In this document: piece after piece, positions 35,683 to 44,639 of the stretch
How the letters are laid out: each line of letters begins with the position of its first letter
Position numbering within the stretch: position 1 is the stretch's first letter
DNA from: Solimonas sp.
Lineage (GTDB): Bacteria > Pseudomonadota > Gammaproteobacteria > Nevskiales > Nevskiaceae
Length of the DNA stretch: 64,000 nucleotides
NCBI GenBank assembly: GCA_030149365.1
Contig: JASBRP010000065.1
Coordinates: 1-64,000, forward strand
Reading direction: 5' to 3'
Made by a program: the position numbers and the translations under genes
The notes under the pieces: model-generated
Databases searched by the model: none
Seen by the model: the letters and a program-made list of their open reading frames with translations, nothing else
What the model was told of the DNA's origin: nothing

Positions 35683-36914
35683 CAGCCGCGTCCCGAGACA
35701 CTGTTGTAGATATCCTCGATCATCTGGCTGGTGACGTTGAGAACCTGCGAACTGGCCTGAAACCCGCGCTGCAAGATCAGGATGTCAGCAAACTCACGTG
35801 CCAATTCCACGTTGGCCAGTTCCAGGCTGCGTGGCCGTATCGTGCCGAAGCCATTCTCGTCCGCCATGCCCAGGCGCAGCTCGGTACTGGGCGGGGCCAC
35901 GAACAGGCCTCCGTCGCTGGTTTTCAGAAGCTGGGGATCGGCAAATGTGGCCAGTGCCAGGCGCGGCCCATCCTGCTTCTGTCCATTGGAGAACTCCAGG
36001 GTGAGCTTGCCCTTATCGTCGAAACCATAGCTGGCTAGCCGGCCAAGACCGTAACCGTCGGTCTTGGAGATGGCAACGGTGGAAGAACTACCCGCCGATA
36101 GCGAATCGACCTCCTTGAAGTCCAGTGTGAGTTCGGACTCGACACCGCCAGCGGTCTTGACCTTGACCTTCAGAGAGGAGAACCCCGTGGCGGGATTGCC
36201 AGTGCCTTCGAAACGAATCTCGTTGCTGGTGCCTGCCACAAGCTCGATGCCGGAAACATCCTTGACGGAAACGCTCCAGGTGATCGGTCCGGTGGAAACG
36301 CTGACACGCGTAAACTCGATTTTTAGAGTTTGCTGGACACCAGCGGCGTCGAAGACCTTGACAGAATCCAAGGTGACTTTCGCCGGTTGCCCCTCCGACG
36401 TCGCCTGGCCGAGCGACAGAATGCCGCCGAATTCCACCTTGGTGGTCGCCGCCGGCGGGTTCGTCTGGTTGCTGTCGATTACGATGTCCTGCAGGTTTCC
36501 GCCGGAAAGTGCTTGTACCCTGCGCTGCCCGGAAGCATCGACCAGGTATCCATCTTTGTCGACCTGGAACTGGCCATTGCGGGTATAGACGCTGCGACCG
36601 CTGTCATGAAGCACGAAAAAGCCGTCGCCATTGATCGCTGCGTGAGTCGCGTTACCGGTTTGCCGCAGCTCTCCAGGCGTGAAGCGACGCTGCGTGCCAA
36701 CAACCACGGCGCCGCCGCCAGGCATATCGGATTCAGCTGCGGGTCTGCTGTCGTTCTGCGAACCCTGCGGTGGCGGCAGGCTTTCGAAGAGCAGGTCCGT
36801 GGCCTTGAAGCCTACCGTGTTCAGGTTGGCAACGTTGTCGCCGATGATGTCGAGCGCGCGCGAAAAGGAGAGTAGGCCGGTCAGACTGATATAGGCGCTG
36901 GTCAATGCGGTCAT
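35682..36914 (-). CDS. flgE: Flagellar hook protein FlgE
   Basis: This 410-residue axial protein has the N-terminal rod-hook motif SLTGLLSFSRALDIIGDNVA followed by NLNTVGFKA, the hook-basal-body core INGDGFFVLHDSGRSVYTRN, and the C-terminal helix LANVELAREFADILILQRGF followed by QASSQVLNVTSQM. The start at 36914 is set by AAGGAGA 7-8 nt upstream; an in-frame ATG eight codons earlier overlaps flgD. Length equals that of typical hook proteins (about 400), so a real hook or needle-like extension can be built. Confidence 0.95.
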   Translation of the reverse strand: MTALTSAYISLTGLLSFSRALDIIGDNVANLNTVGFKATDLLFESLPPPQGSQNDSRPAAESDMPGGGAVVVGTQRRFTPGELRQTGNATHAAINGDGFFVLHDSGRSVYTRNGQFQVDKDGYLVDASGQRRVQALSGGNLQDIVIDSNQTNPPAATTKVEFGGILSLGQATSEGQPAKVTLDSVKVFDAAGVQQTLKIEFTRVSVSTGPITWSVSVKDVSGIELVAGTSNEIRFEGTGNPATGFSSLKVKVKTAGGVESELTLDFKEVDSLSAGSSSTVAISKTDGYGLGRLASYGFDDKGKLTLEFSNGQKQDGPRLALATFADPQLLKTSDGGLFVAPPSTELRLGMADENGFGTIRPRSLELANVELAREFADILILQRGFQASSQVLNVTSQMIEDIYNSVSGRG

Positions 36915-36927
36915 TCTGGATTCTCCT

Positions 36928-37338
36928 TCAGCGGACAATCAGGATTTGGGACGGACTGACGTCAGGCAGTACATTTCCGCCTACCTGGTTTATCGTCAGC
37001 AGGGGCCGCCCGGAGCGGTAGCTGATGGTACTGACCTGGCCGATTACCGACCCGGCAGCCGTAGAAACCTCGACTGTGCGTCCCAACAAGCCCAGCGCCT
37101 GACCGGAGGCCTGTACACCAAGCAGGGCATCGATGTTCTCTCCTAGCGTGCGCAACTGTTCCACTGATGTGAATTGAGCCAACTGGGCCAGGAACTCGCG
37201 GTTGTCCACCGGCTCCAAGGGATCCTGGAAGTTGAGCTGTGTCAGGAACAGTCGGATGAAATCTTCCTGGGATACGCCGGCACGCGTCAGCTCCCCGAGC
37301 CCTGTTCCTACTGCTCCGCCAATCGCATCGACTGCCAT
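36928..37338 (-). CDS. flgD: Short hook-cap protein FlgD
   Basis: This 136-residue protein has the conserved FlgD N-terminal segment FIRLFLTQLNFQDPLEPVDN and REFLAQLAQFTSVEQLRTLG. Typical FlgD has about 220-230 residues. Here most of the C-terminal Ig-like part is missing and only a short beta segment remains (LLGRTVEVSTAAGSVIGQVS). GGAGG 6 nt upstream supports the ATG. It should act as scaffold for hook polymerisation, in minimal form. Confidence 0.88.
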   Translation of the reverse strand: MAVDAIGGAVGTGLGELTRAGVSQEDFIRLFLTQLNFQDPLEPVDNREFLAQLAQFTSVEQLRTLGENIDALLGVQASGQALGLLGRTVEVSTAAGSVIGQVSTISYRSGRPLLTINQVGGNVLPDVSPSQILIVR

Positions 37339-37369
37339 ACAGCACCTCCAATCGTGTAGTCGCGCGCCA

Positions 37370-37975
37370 TCAGGCCGCGGTATGGATTCCGTTGACCTTG
37401 ATCTCGCCGAGTCGTATCCCTGTGTCCCGAAGAGCCTGCTTCAGGACACTCACGATCTCGCGCTCCCCCCTCAACGCGTCGTCGCGCACATAGAGATTCA
37501 GCTCCCCGTCTCGCAGGCAGGCCGCGAAAGCGGTGCGGCTCCATTGGCAATGCGCCGGATCCGGTGCCAGATGAGAGACCTTCGACGACTCCGGCTCGGC
37601 GTGCGTCGCGAGGACTGGCACTGGCACTGGCAGCATCGCCATGGATGCAACTCGGCCACCGCTAGCATTCCCTGGATTACCGGCATGCACCCGTGGCGCG
37701 GATACGGCGGCCGCCCTGTCCGGCATTTCGTTCGAAGCAGATGTTCCTGTAACGTCGCCTCCTCGCGGTGGCTCAGCGACTGCAAGGGGCTCGGGCCGCG
37801 CGGGAGCTGGAGCCAGCCTGCTGGCCGCTCCGGCGAAGGCAGCGAAGTGCACCTGTGAATCGAACAACTCGGCAAACGCCGAACGTTCCGTCGCGACACG
37901 CAGGGCTTGCGCAGGATTCGCTGCCCTCGCCGTGCCGCCCCAAGCGATCAGCACATCATTCATACCATAGTTCAT
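37370..37975 (-). CDS. fliK: FliK-like hook-length/substrate-switch protein (weak)
   Basis: This 201-residue Ala/Pro-rich protein is mostly disordered, with a small C-terminal domain (LRDGELNLYVRDDALRGERE, then KQALRDTGIRLGEIKVNG) that resembles the FliK C-terminal export-switch domain. FliK is usually 400 residues or longer, so this is small. The start at 37975 overlaps the fliJ stop as ATGA. The assignment relies mainly on the fliJ-fliK-flgD-flgE order. Confidence 0.6.
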   Translation of the reverse strand: MNYGMNDVLIAWGGTARAANPAQALRVATERSAFAELFDSQVHFAAFAGAASRLAPAPARPEPLAVAEPPRGGDVTGTSASNEMPDRAAAVSAPRVHAGNPGNASGGRVASMAMLPVPVPVLATHAEPESSKVSHLAPDPAHCQWSRTAFAACLRDGELNLYVRDDALRGEREIVSVLKQALRDTGIRLGEIKVNGIHTAA

Positions 37976-38409
37976 GCCTGCCTCCGGCCTTGCGACCACA
38001 GCTCGTCCAGCTCACGCAGACGGCGCTGCTCTTCGACCCGGCGGGTCTCCGCCAACCGTGTCGCCAATACCTGCATCAGCGTCTTGTTGCGACGCTCAAG
38101 GCTGAAACATTCCTGGATAGCTTGCTCCAGCGAGGCCTCATCCCGAATCAAGCGCGTGGAAAGGCCTGCACGATCGCGTAGTGCACCCTCGAAGCGATCC
38201 GACTCCATCTGGTAGTCCTGTGCCACCCATCGTTCCGGAATCGCCCCTCGAAGCCGTTCGCCGAGATATTCCAGGAAGCCGTCCTGCCGATCACAGAGTT
38301 CCGCACTTCGTGTCACGGCCTGGCGCCGCTCGGAAGCCTCCACGCGGCGTTCCATCAATTGCAGATCGTTGAGCCGATGCAGGACATCGAGGGCATGTCG
38401 CGCCGTCAT
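37972..38409 (-). CDS. fliJ: FliJ-like export ATPase stalk protein
   Basis: This 145-residue, almost fully helical and charged protein (coiled-coil segments near residues 10-40 and 85-140, e.g. SLERRNKTLMQVLATRLAET) has the size and place of FliJ/SctO, the central stalk of the export ATPase ring. It follows fliI with an ATGA overlap. Confidence 0.8.
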   Translation of the reverse strand: MTARHALDVLHRLNDLQLMERRVEASERRQAVTRSAELCDRQDGFLEYLGERLRGAIPERWVAQDYQMESDRFEGALRDRAGLSTRLIRDEASLEQAIQECFSLERRNKTLMQVLATRLAETRRVEEQRRLRELDELWSQGRRQA

Positions 38410-39725
38410 TTCTGCCCCTCGCCGAGAATTCCCGCCAGGCGGCGCAAGACATCGCCCCGCTTGATCGACTCGTCGATACTCTGGGCGAAGAAGCGCTTGA
38501 GCTCCGGCATTACGCGAATTGCGCGATCAAGCTCAGGGTTGACCCCAGGCTTGTAGGCGCCGTAGTCGACCATGTCCTTGGAGTTTTCGTAGGCATCCCA
38601 TATCTGCATGCTGGCTTCAGCCAGGCGAATCTCCTCGGGACTCGAGACCTGCCGGGCCACCCGGCTGATGCTTTGCGCCAAATCGATTGCCGGATAGCGG
38701 CCCTGGTGCGCCAGGGTGCGCGATAGCACGATATGTCCATCGAGGATCGCGCGTGCGTGGTCGGCGACCGGCTCGGACAGATCGTCTCCCTCCACCAGGA
38801 CGGTAAGGAACCCGGTGATGGCACCTTTTCCCTCAGTGCCGCAGCCGATGCGCTCCAGCAATGCCGGCAGAACCGAGAAAGCAGAGGGCGTATATCCCCG
38901 AACCGTGGGGGGCTCACCTGCGGCCAGCCCGATCTCGCGCTGCGCCATGGACAAGCGCGTCAGCGAATCCATCATCAGCGCGACGCTACGACCCTGGTCG
39001 CGGAAATACTCCGCCAACACCACGGCACCGAAGGCGGCACGCGTACGGGCCAGCGCCGGCTGGTCGGAGGTAGCAACGATCACCACCGACTTTCGTAAAG
39101 CCGATCCCAGGTGTTCTTCGATGAAATCACGGACTTCACGCCCGCGTTCGCCGATCAAGGCGATGATGTTGACATCGGCGTCGCTGTGACGAGCAATCAT
39201 GCCCATCAGCGTGCTCTTGCCAACGCCACTGCCGGAGAAGATGCCGATGCGCTGGCCGCGACCCACCGTCAGGCACCCATCGATCATCTTTACGCCGGTC
39301 TCGAACACTTCGCGGATGCGACTGCGTTGCACCGGATTGGGCGCACGCGCCAGCAGGCTTGCCGCCTCGCTGCGATCGATACTGCCCTTGTCGTCTATCG
39401 GAGTACCGAAGCCGTCGATGATACGCCCGAGCATCTGTTCGCCGATCGGCATCGAAGGACTGCGCCCCGAGGCCAGCACCTCGTAGCCCGGCCGGATGCC
39501 CCGTGTATCACCATAGGGCATCAGCAACACGGAGGATTGGCGAAATCCGATCACTTCCGCGTGAATGGGCTGGAATCCCGGCCCCGCATATATCTGGCAA
39601 AGCTCGCCGAGAAAGGCACTGGGGCCGGCGGATTCGATCGTGTTGCCCTGGCAGGCGACGACGCGGCCGGTCCGGGCGACCAGATCGACGTTGCGCACCA
39701 CCGAGGCATAGCGATCAAAAAGCAT
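38406..39725 (-). CDS. fliI: Flagellar-type export ATPase FliI
   Basis: This 439-residue F1-beta-like ATPase energises type III export. Walker A is GSGVGKST (residues 165-172), and the catalytic Glu region is IALIGERGREVRDFIEEHLG. VALMMDSLTRLSMAQREIGL contains Walker B. Length matches FliI (about 440-457) and all catalytic motifs are intact, so the export engine should be active. Confidence 0.97.
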   Translation of the reverse strand: MLFDRYASVVRNVDLVARTGRVVACQGNTIESAGPSAFLGELCQIYAGPGFQPIHAEVIGFRQSSVLLMPYGDTRGIRPGYEVLASGRSPSMPIGEQMLGRIIDGFGTPIDDKGSIDRSEAASLLARAPNPVQRSRIREVFETGVKMIDGCLTVGRGQRIGIFSGSGVGKSTLMGMIARHSDADVNIIALIGERGREVRDFIEEHLGSALRKSVVIVATSDQPALARTRAAFGAVVLAEYFRDQGRSVALMMDSLTRLSMAQREIGLAAGEPPTVRGYTPSAFSVLPALLERIGCGTEGKGAITGFLTVLVEGDDLSEPVADHARAILDGHIVLSRTLAHQGRYPAIDLAQSISRVARQVSSPEEIRLAEASMQIWDAYENSKDMVDYGAYKPGVNPELDRAIRVMPELKRFFAQSIDESIKRGDVLRRLAGILGEGQK

Positions 39726-39731
39726 GCAGTT

Positions 39732-40472
39732 TTACTCCCCTGAGCGTCGGGCATCCAGCAAAGCCTGCTTGAGGCGCTCCAGCTGGAAATCCAGCCGCGC
39801 GTCCAGGCTCCCAGACGGCATGTCGATCAGGCAGCCACCCGGCTGGACGCGCTCGTCCGCCTCGAACTGCAACTCGGCACGCAATCCGCTGCGTACAGCA
39901 GCGATGCCATCTTCCCCCAGAAGATTCAGATCGGCCGGGGCCACTCGCAGTGCCAGCGTCTTCTGCCCGGCGGCGTGCTGGTCGATGACCTCGCGAACGG
40001 CCGCCGCCACGCCCATCGATGTCGAAAACGTGCGCCCGAGCAACCGGACAAGAGCCTCGAAGACGATCTCAATCGCACCATCTTCGAGCTTTCCCGCGAA
40101 ACGGTTGCGCTCGACTTCCAGCGCATCCACCAGCGAGCGCAGGCGTTGCAACTCCTCGCCTCGCTGGCGCTCGGATTCCACCACGGCCTTCTGCAGACCC
40201 CGCTCATAGCCCTCTCGCTCGGCCTTCTCCTGCCGGCGAACGAGATCCTGTCGTTCCACTTCTCGCTGGGCCGCATCGGCCGATAGCAGGGCGGGCGCTG
40301 CGAGCTGCGATGCCGGTGCCAACGCTTCCGCCGCTACCCGCGCCTCGACACGAGGAGCCAGGGCGGGCGTGGATTCGCGAGCGGGCGTGCGGCGCTCCGC
40401 CGCCGGGCGCGCAGCGCGCTCCAGCGACAGGGGCGTTTCGGAGATACGCGCCGTCTTGATGATCGAACTCAT
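39732..40472 (-). CDS. fliH: FliH-like regulator of the export ATPase
   Basis: This 246-residue protein has a low-complexity Ala/Pro/Arg-rich N-terminus, a charged coiled coil (AAQREVERQDLVRRQEKAER and the GYERGLQKAVVESERQ repeat region) and a C-terminal domain (VAPADLNLLGEDGIAAVRSG, then DERVQPGGCLIDMPSGSLDA) typical of FliH/SctL. The PGGCLIDMPSGSLDARLD stretch is a FliH/V-ATPase-E-like signature. The start at 40472 overlaps the preceding gene as ATGA. Confidence 0.9.
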   Translation of the reverse strand: MSSIIKTARISETPLSLERAARPAAERRTPARESTPALAPRVEARVAAEALAPASQLAAPALLSADAAQREVERQDLVRRQEKAEREGYERGLQKAVVESERQRGEELQRLRSLVDALEVERNRFAGKLEDGAIEIVFEALVRLLGRTFSTSMGVAAAVREVIDQHAAGQKTLALRVAPADLNLLGEDGIAAVRSGLRAELQFEADERVQPGGCLIDMPSGSLDARLDFQLERLKQALLDARRSGE

Positions 40473-40954
40473 CGCGCATGCTCCAGCGGCCGTCCCGCTT
40501 CTGCCGCCGCCATGACCGACTCCAATAGCTTGCGGCGTACCAGCGACGGGAGGGTTGCTCGCGGTGCGGAGCGCATGGTCGGCAGTTGCTGCTGCAGTGC
40601 TTGGGCGGCGCGCCACGGATGGATCGCGAGGAAGGCCTGCAGCAGCCAGTCGGGACTCCCGCGCCACAGTGCGACCATGCGGGAATCCGCAATGCCATCG
40701 ATACGATCGATCAACGGCGCCAGCTCATCCACATCGGTCGCCGCCATCGGAACGGGATGCCCCCCCGGCAAGCTACCCTGCGCCAAGCGTGCAGCCTCGC
40801 GCCTGCGCGTCGCACGGGGCAGGCGCAACACAGCCTCGAGCTCAGGCCCGATCTGCCGCTGCTGCTCGCGGTCGAGTTGCGACAGCAGCCAGCGCCGATC
40901 GCCGGCATGCAGCTGCGACAGCAACAGTGCAACGGAGCGAGCGGTCGTGGTCAC
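40469..40954 (-). CDS. Small FliG-like protein (reduced rotor protein) or FliG replacement
   Basis: This 161-residue protein sits exactly where fliG belongs, between fliF and fliH, with ATGA overlaps on both sides. Its N-terminus (ARSVALLLSQLHAGDRRWLL, then SQLDREQQRQIGPELEAVLR) resembles the FliF-binding helices of FliG. A second helical segment (MVALWRGSPDWLLQAFLAIH, then PWRAAQALQQQLP) resembles an armadillo-type repeat of FliG. FliG normally has about 330 residues. The C-terminal torque domain with its charged helix is not recognisable. It may be a static adaptor similar in role to SctK. Similarity is judged by eye only. Confidence 0.5.
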   Translation of the reverse strand: MTTTARSVALLLSQLHAGDRRWLLSQLDREQQRQIGPELEAVLRLPRATRRREAARLAQGSLPGGHPVPMAATDVDELAPLIDRIDGIADSRMVALWRGSPDWLLQAFLAIHPWRAAQALQQQLPTMRSAPRATLPSLVRRKLLESVMAAAEAGRPLEHAR

Positions 40955-42339
40955 GGCACAGCCTTCCCGGAAGGTCCATCCATCCGCTCCAGCAGGCCGC
41001 GCACATCCTTCAGCAGTTGATCACGCTCCGACTGCGACAGTTGTCCGCCACTGCGCACCCAGGAATACAGGGCCAGCAGCAGCGCCAGTAGTGCGATGAG
41101 GGTGGCACACAGAAGCGCCGTGTTCTTCCAGTCGATGACCGTACGCGTCGTAGCGGGTGGCGGGCCCAGGCGCTCCGCCATTCGCAGCGTTCGAGCGGCG
41201 GCACCGAGTTCCTGCACCGTGATGGAATCACCACGCTTGTGGATGTCGAGGCCGATCGCATTCGAAATGGTATCGGCGATGCGCTGGCGCTCTTCCGGCA
41301 GCGTGCCCACCGGCACCAGCACCCCGACCGTCATGCGGCGGATGGCCCCGGCCGTGACATCAATCTTCTCCTCTTGGCGTCCCATCTCATACTTGCCACT
41401 GGAGGCGGCCTCGGCTGCGGGCGATTCGACTATCTCCTCATCCTCTGGAAATTCTGCCGGCATTGCTGCGCGGGAAACGCGCTGCTTCGCGCCCGCACGC
41501 AGAGGTAGAACCTCCGACCGCGTAAGCTGCTTGCGGTCATGATCCACCTCTACATCGACCATCACCGCCGCTGCACCCGAACCAAACGTGCGGTCCAGAA
41601 CCTCCTGTGCCTTGCGCGAAAGGTAGGCCTCGTAGCTGTGCTTGGCTTCCAGGCGTGCCGCAATCACGCCACCAGACAAGGGGCTCGACGCATCGGTGGA
41701 CAGTGGTGAGCCGAGGTGATCGTGAATGGCCACGCGCTCGGGAACCAGGCCAGGTACTGCGGAGGCGATGAGGTTCTGGATCCCCTGCACACTGCGTGCC
41801 CCCAAGGTGGCACCTGGTTTCAGCGACAGTGTCAGCGAAGCCTTGGGGACTTCATCCTGGCGCTTGAACAGGCTGACCTCCGGGATCACCAGATGGAGTC
41901 GCGCATGATCGACTTCTTCCAGCGCCATGATGGTGCGCGTCAACTCACCCTCGAGGGCGCGCTGGTAGTTGATCCGCTGGTTGAAATCCGTCATGCCAAA
42001 ATCGGATTCGTCGAACAACTCGAAGCCCACTGGCCGACTCTGCGGCAGGCCACGTTCCATGACATACATGCGCGCCACATCCAGGTCGTTCTCATCGACC
42101 AGCAGACGCCCGTCCTTCTCTTCGAGGCGATAGCGAATCTTCTCCAGCGCCAGCTGGTTGGCGATATTCGCGGCATCGGCAGCGCTGAGGTTGGACAGCA
42201 GGACCCGGTACTGCGGCATCAGCGCCCAGATCAGCGCTGCAACAAAGAAGACCAAGATCAGCCCCGCGCCGCCAGCGATCACCAACTGGTCGCGAACGGG
42301 GCGCGCGGTCCACCATTTTCCAAAAGACATGTTCATCAA
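40951..42339 (-). CDS. fliF: MS-ring protein FliF (short form)
   Basis: This 462-residue inner-membrane ring protein has two transmembrane helices (about residues 18-40 and 407-427) and ring-building motifs with YRVLLSNLSAADAANIANQL, then FNQRINYQRALEGELTRTIM and ARLHLVIPEVSLFKRQDEVP, all typical of FliF. It is about 90 residues shorter than E. coli FliF (552). The cytoplasmic tail after the second helix is only about 35 residues, and the usual FliG-binding end is not obvious. This matches the loss of a normal FliG. Confidence 0.93.
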   Translation of the reverse strand: MMNMSFGKWWTARPVRDQLVIAGGAGLILVFFVAALIWALMPQYRVLLSNLSAADAANIANQLALEKIRYRLEEKDGRLLVDENDLDVARMYVMERGLPQSRPVGFELFDESDFGMTDFNQRINYQRALEGELTRTIMALEEVDHARLHLVIPEVSLFKRQDEVPKASLTLSLKPGATLGARSVQGIQNLIASAVPGLVPERVAIHDHLGSPLSTDASSPLSGGVIAARLEAKHSYEAYLSRKAQEVLDRTFGSGAAAVMVDVEVDHDRKQLTRSEVLPLRAGAKQRVSRAAMPAEFPEDEEIVESPAAEAASSGKYEMGRQEEKIDVTAGAIRRMTVGVLVPVGTLPEERQRIADTISNAIGLDIHKRGDSITVQELGAAARTLRMAERLGPPPATTRTVIDWKNTALLCATLIALLALLLALYSWVRSGGQLSQSERDQLLKDVRGLLERMDGPSGKAVP

Positions 42340-42355
42340 TACCTTGGCTGTCTTA

Positions 42356-42664
42356 CTACAACTGCATCCGCATCACTTCCTGGTACGACTCCAGGAGACG
42401 ATTGCGTACCTGGACGACCAGGCTCATGGACAACTTGGCTTTCTCGAGATCGAGCATGACCCGATGCAGGTCCTCGACCTCGCCGGCAGCCAACTGGCGC
42501 ACCGACTCCCCCGCAGCGTGTATACGCTGGTCGGTCGTGGCGATCTGGGCGCTGACGGCCTCGAACAGACCGGACGGTTCGCGCAGGGGCGCGATGGTTG
42601 CCGGAGGCATGGGACCGGTTAGTGCTTCGGTGCCACCAATCGCGGCGATTGCTTCAATGGCCAT
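42356..42664 (-). CDS. fliE: MS-ring/rod junction protein FliE
   Basis: This 102-residue protein has the conserved C-terminal FliE helices (VEDLHRVMLDLEKAKLSMSL, then VVQVRNRLLESYQEVMRMQL). Length is normal. FliE is typical of flagella and links the export gate to the proximal rod. It overlaps flgC by one base. Confidence 0.93.
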   Translation of the reverse strand: MAIEAIAAIGGTEALTGPMPPATIAPLREPSGLFEAVSAQIATTDQRIHAAGESVRQLAAGEVEDLHRVMLDLEKAKLSMSLVVQVRNRLLESYQEVMRMQL

Positions 42665-43101
42665 CAGCGTTCTCCGATTTCCAGCGCACGGCTCAGCATC
42701 GCCTTGGCGGCGCTGACGACCTTGACATTTGCCTCATAGGCACGCACCGCCGTCATGATCTCGCTCATCTCGACGGCGGGGTCGATCGAGGGCAGCTCAA
42801 TGAATCCGTCCTTGTCTGCATAGGGATGGTCAGGTTGCTGCAGGCGACGCGGAGCCACGTCTGCGTCGATCACTTCCGCCTGAGGCAGGGCTGCAACGTC
42901 TCCCGATTCCATGTGGCCCGCAAAGTCGGTGCGCACCACTCCGTTTGCCGTGGGCACTACCCGTTGCGGCCGGTAAAGGCTGCCATCGGGGGACTTCACC
43001 GCAAAGGCATTAGCCAGGTTCAGTGCTGCCACTTCCAGGCGTAGACGCTCCGTGCGCATGCCCGCGGCGCTGATGTCCAGGACTCCCAGGTAGTCGCTCA
43101 T
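42664..43101 (-). CDS. flgC: Rod protein FlgC
   Basis: This 145-residue rod protein has the N-terminal motif LDISAAGMRTERLRLEVAAL followed by NLANAFAVKSPDGSLYRPQ, the DPAVEMSEIMTAVRAYEANV stretch and a C-terminal helix. Length is the same as E. coli FlgC (134) within normal range. It overlaps flgB as ATGA. Confidence 0.95.
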   Translation of the reverse strand: MSDYLGVLDISAAGMRTERLRLEVAALNLANAFAVKSPDGSLYRPQRVVPTANGVVRTDFAGHMESGDVAALPQAEVIDADVAPRRLQQPDHPYADKDGFIELPSIDPAVEMSEIMTAVRAYEANVKVVSAAKAMLSRALEIGER

Positions 43102-43478
43102 CGGACGGCTCCGTCAATCGCGATCTTGTTGAGGGCGCCGAGTTTGCCCAGTCCGGTCAACACGGCGTTGTAGTGTAGGGTGTTGGCCAGGAGATGATTG
43201 ATCTCATCATCGATTTGCACGGTCTGGCCGCTCTCAACTTCCACCGGCAGGCCATCGGCCAGGGAACGCAGTTGCTTCCGAACCTGCTCCTGCGTCGCTC
43301 CTGCTTCGTAGGCAGCCCCGATCCCGGCCAGGTGGCTCTCGAAGTCCAGGCGCTGCGGCTCGTAGCCTGCCGTGGCATGGTTCGCGATGTTGGCCGCGAT
43401 CAGGCGATGTCGGGCCATACTGAGATCCAGCGAAGCCACCGCCAAGTCGAAGGTTACGCTGCTGAGGGGATCGCTCAT
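43098..43478 (-). CDS. flgB: Rod protein FlgB
   Basis: This 126-residue proximal rod protein has LSMARHRLIAANIANHATAG near the N-terminus, an internal VQIDDEINHLLANTLHYNAV segment and the usual FlgB length. It is followed by flgC and preceded by flgI with a 19-bp gap. The flgB/flgC/fliE/fliF run is a standard flagellar order. Confidence 0.94.
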   Translation of the reverse strand: MSDPLSSVTFDLAVASLDLSMARHRLIAANIANHATAGYEPQRLDFESHLAGIGAAYEAGATQEQVRKQLRSLADGLPVEVESGQTVQIDDEINHLLANTLHYNAVLTGLGKLGALNKIAIDGAVR

Positions 43479-43497
43479 GGGATCAGTGCTCCGTGAA

Positions 43498-44637
43498 CTA
43501 CTGGATGATCAGTTGTGCGTGCAGCGCGCCGGCGCGATGCAGTGCCTGGAAAATGGTGATGACGTCCCGCGGCGACGCGGAGATGCGGTTCAGAGCCACG
43601 GCCAGGTCGCCGATGGTTGCCCCCGCAGCGATGCTGACGGTATGAGAGGACGATTCATCTGCCGTGATGCGCGTATCCGGAACGATCGCAGTGCGCACCC
43701 CGCCGCCCGTCCGTGACACAAAACCTGGCTGCGAGACCAGATAGTCGGTTTCGATGCTGACGCGCAAATCTCCGTGCGTCACCGAAGCCGAGGCCAATCG
43801 GACGTCACCACCGCTCACGATGGTGCCGGTACGCTCGTTGACCACGACGCGCGCAACCAGATCGGGAATCACCGTGAGCCCCTCGATGCGCCGCAGCACA
43901 TCCACCATCTGCAACTGCTCCTGGCGCGCCAGCCGGAATACGATGCGGTCCGGACCGGCCGCGACGATGTCCGAGCCGGAACGCCCGTGGCCGAACTCGT
44001 CCAGCAGGGCATCAACGATGCGGTCCGCCGTAGTGAAATCCGGCTCGCGAAGGATCAGATGCAGTGCGCCCTCCTCCGTGAGCACGGTGGTCATCATGCG
44101 CTTTTCCACCGTCGCGCCGGCACTGACCGTACCCACCGTCGGGTGATTCTTCTGCACCAGATTGCCGAAGGCGTCATAGCGGAAACCACCCACGGTGACC
44201 GGTCCCTGGGCCAGGGCATAGATGGTGTCGTTGGGGCCCTGCAGCGGCGTCATCAGCAGGGTTCCGCCCGCGATGCTGCGGGCATCACCCAGCGACGACA
44301 CATTGATGTCGAGAGGATCGCCAACGTTGGCGAAGGGCGGCAGCGACGCGGTCACCAGCACCGCCGCGGTATTGCGGCTGTTCAGCAGCGCAGGATCCAC
44401 GTTCACCCCGAGCCGGTTGAGTGTGTTGGCGATCGACTGCGAAGTGGCGCGGCTGCGCGCGCTATCGCCGGTACCGGCAAGGCCAGTGACCAAGCCATAG
44501 CCTACCAGCGGGTTGGGACGTGCATTGTCGATCCGCACCAGATCCTTCAGGCGGATGGGCGCGGCGGTCTCGCCGGCACTCTGGGCGGGGCTTCCGATCA
44601 GGGCCAGCATCAGGAAAGCAAGGAGAGGAGTTCGCAT
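43498..44637 (-). CDS. flgI: P-ring protein FlgI
   Basis: This 379-residue periplasmic ring protein starts with a signal peptide (MRTPLLAFLMLALIGSPAQS) and shows the FlgI signatures RIDNARPNPLVGYGLVTGLA, FANVGDPLDINVSSLGDARS and LRRIEGLTVIPDLVARVVVN, then TGTIVSGGDVRL. I choose MRTPLL (44637) because it begins the signal peptide and lies 2 bp after the flgH stop. The predicted ring sits in the peptidoglycan layer, so the apparatus crosses the cell wall. Confidence 0.95.
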   Translation of the reverse strand: MRTPLLAFLMLALIGSPAQSAGETAAPIRLKDLVRIDNARPNPLVGYGLVTGLAGTGDSARSRATSQSIANTLNRLGVNVDPALLNSRNTAAVLVTASLPPFANVGDPLDINVSSLGDARSIAGGTLLMTPLQGPNDTIYALAQGPVTVGGFRYDAFGNLVQKNHPTVGTVSAGATVEKRMMTTVLTEEGALHLILREPDFTTADRIVDALLDEFGHGRSGSDIVAAGPDRIVFRLARQEQLQMVDVLRRIEGLTVIPDLVARVVVNERTGTIVSGGDVRLASASVTHGDLRVSIETDYLVSQPGFVSRTGGGVRTAIVPDTRITADESSSHTVSIAAGATIGDLAVALNRISASPRDVITIFQALHRAGALHAQLIIQ

Positions 44638-44639
44638 GA

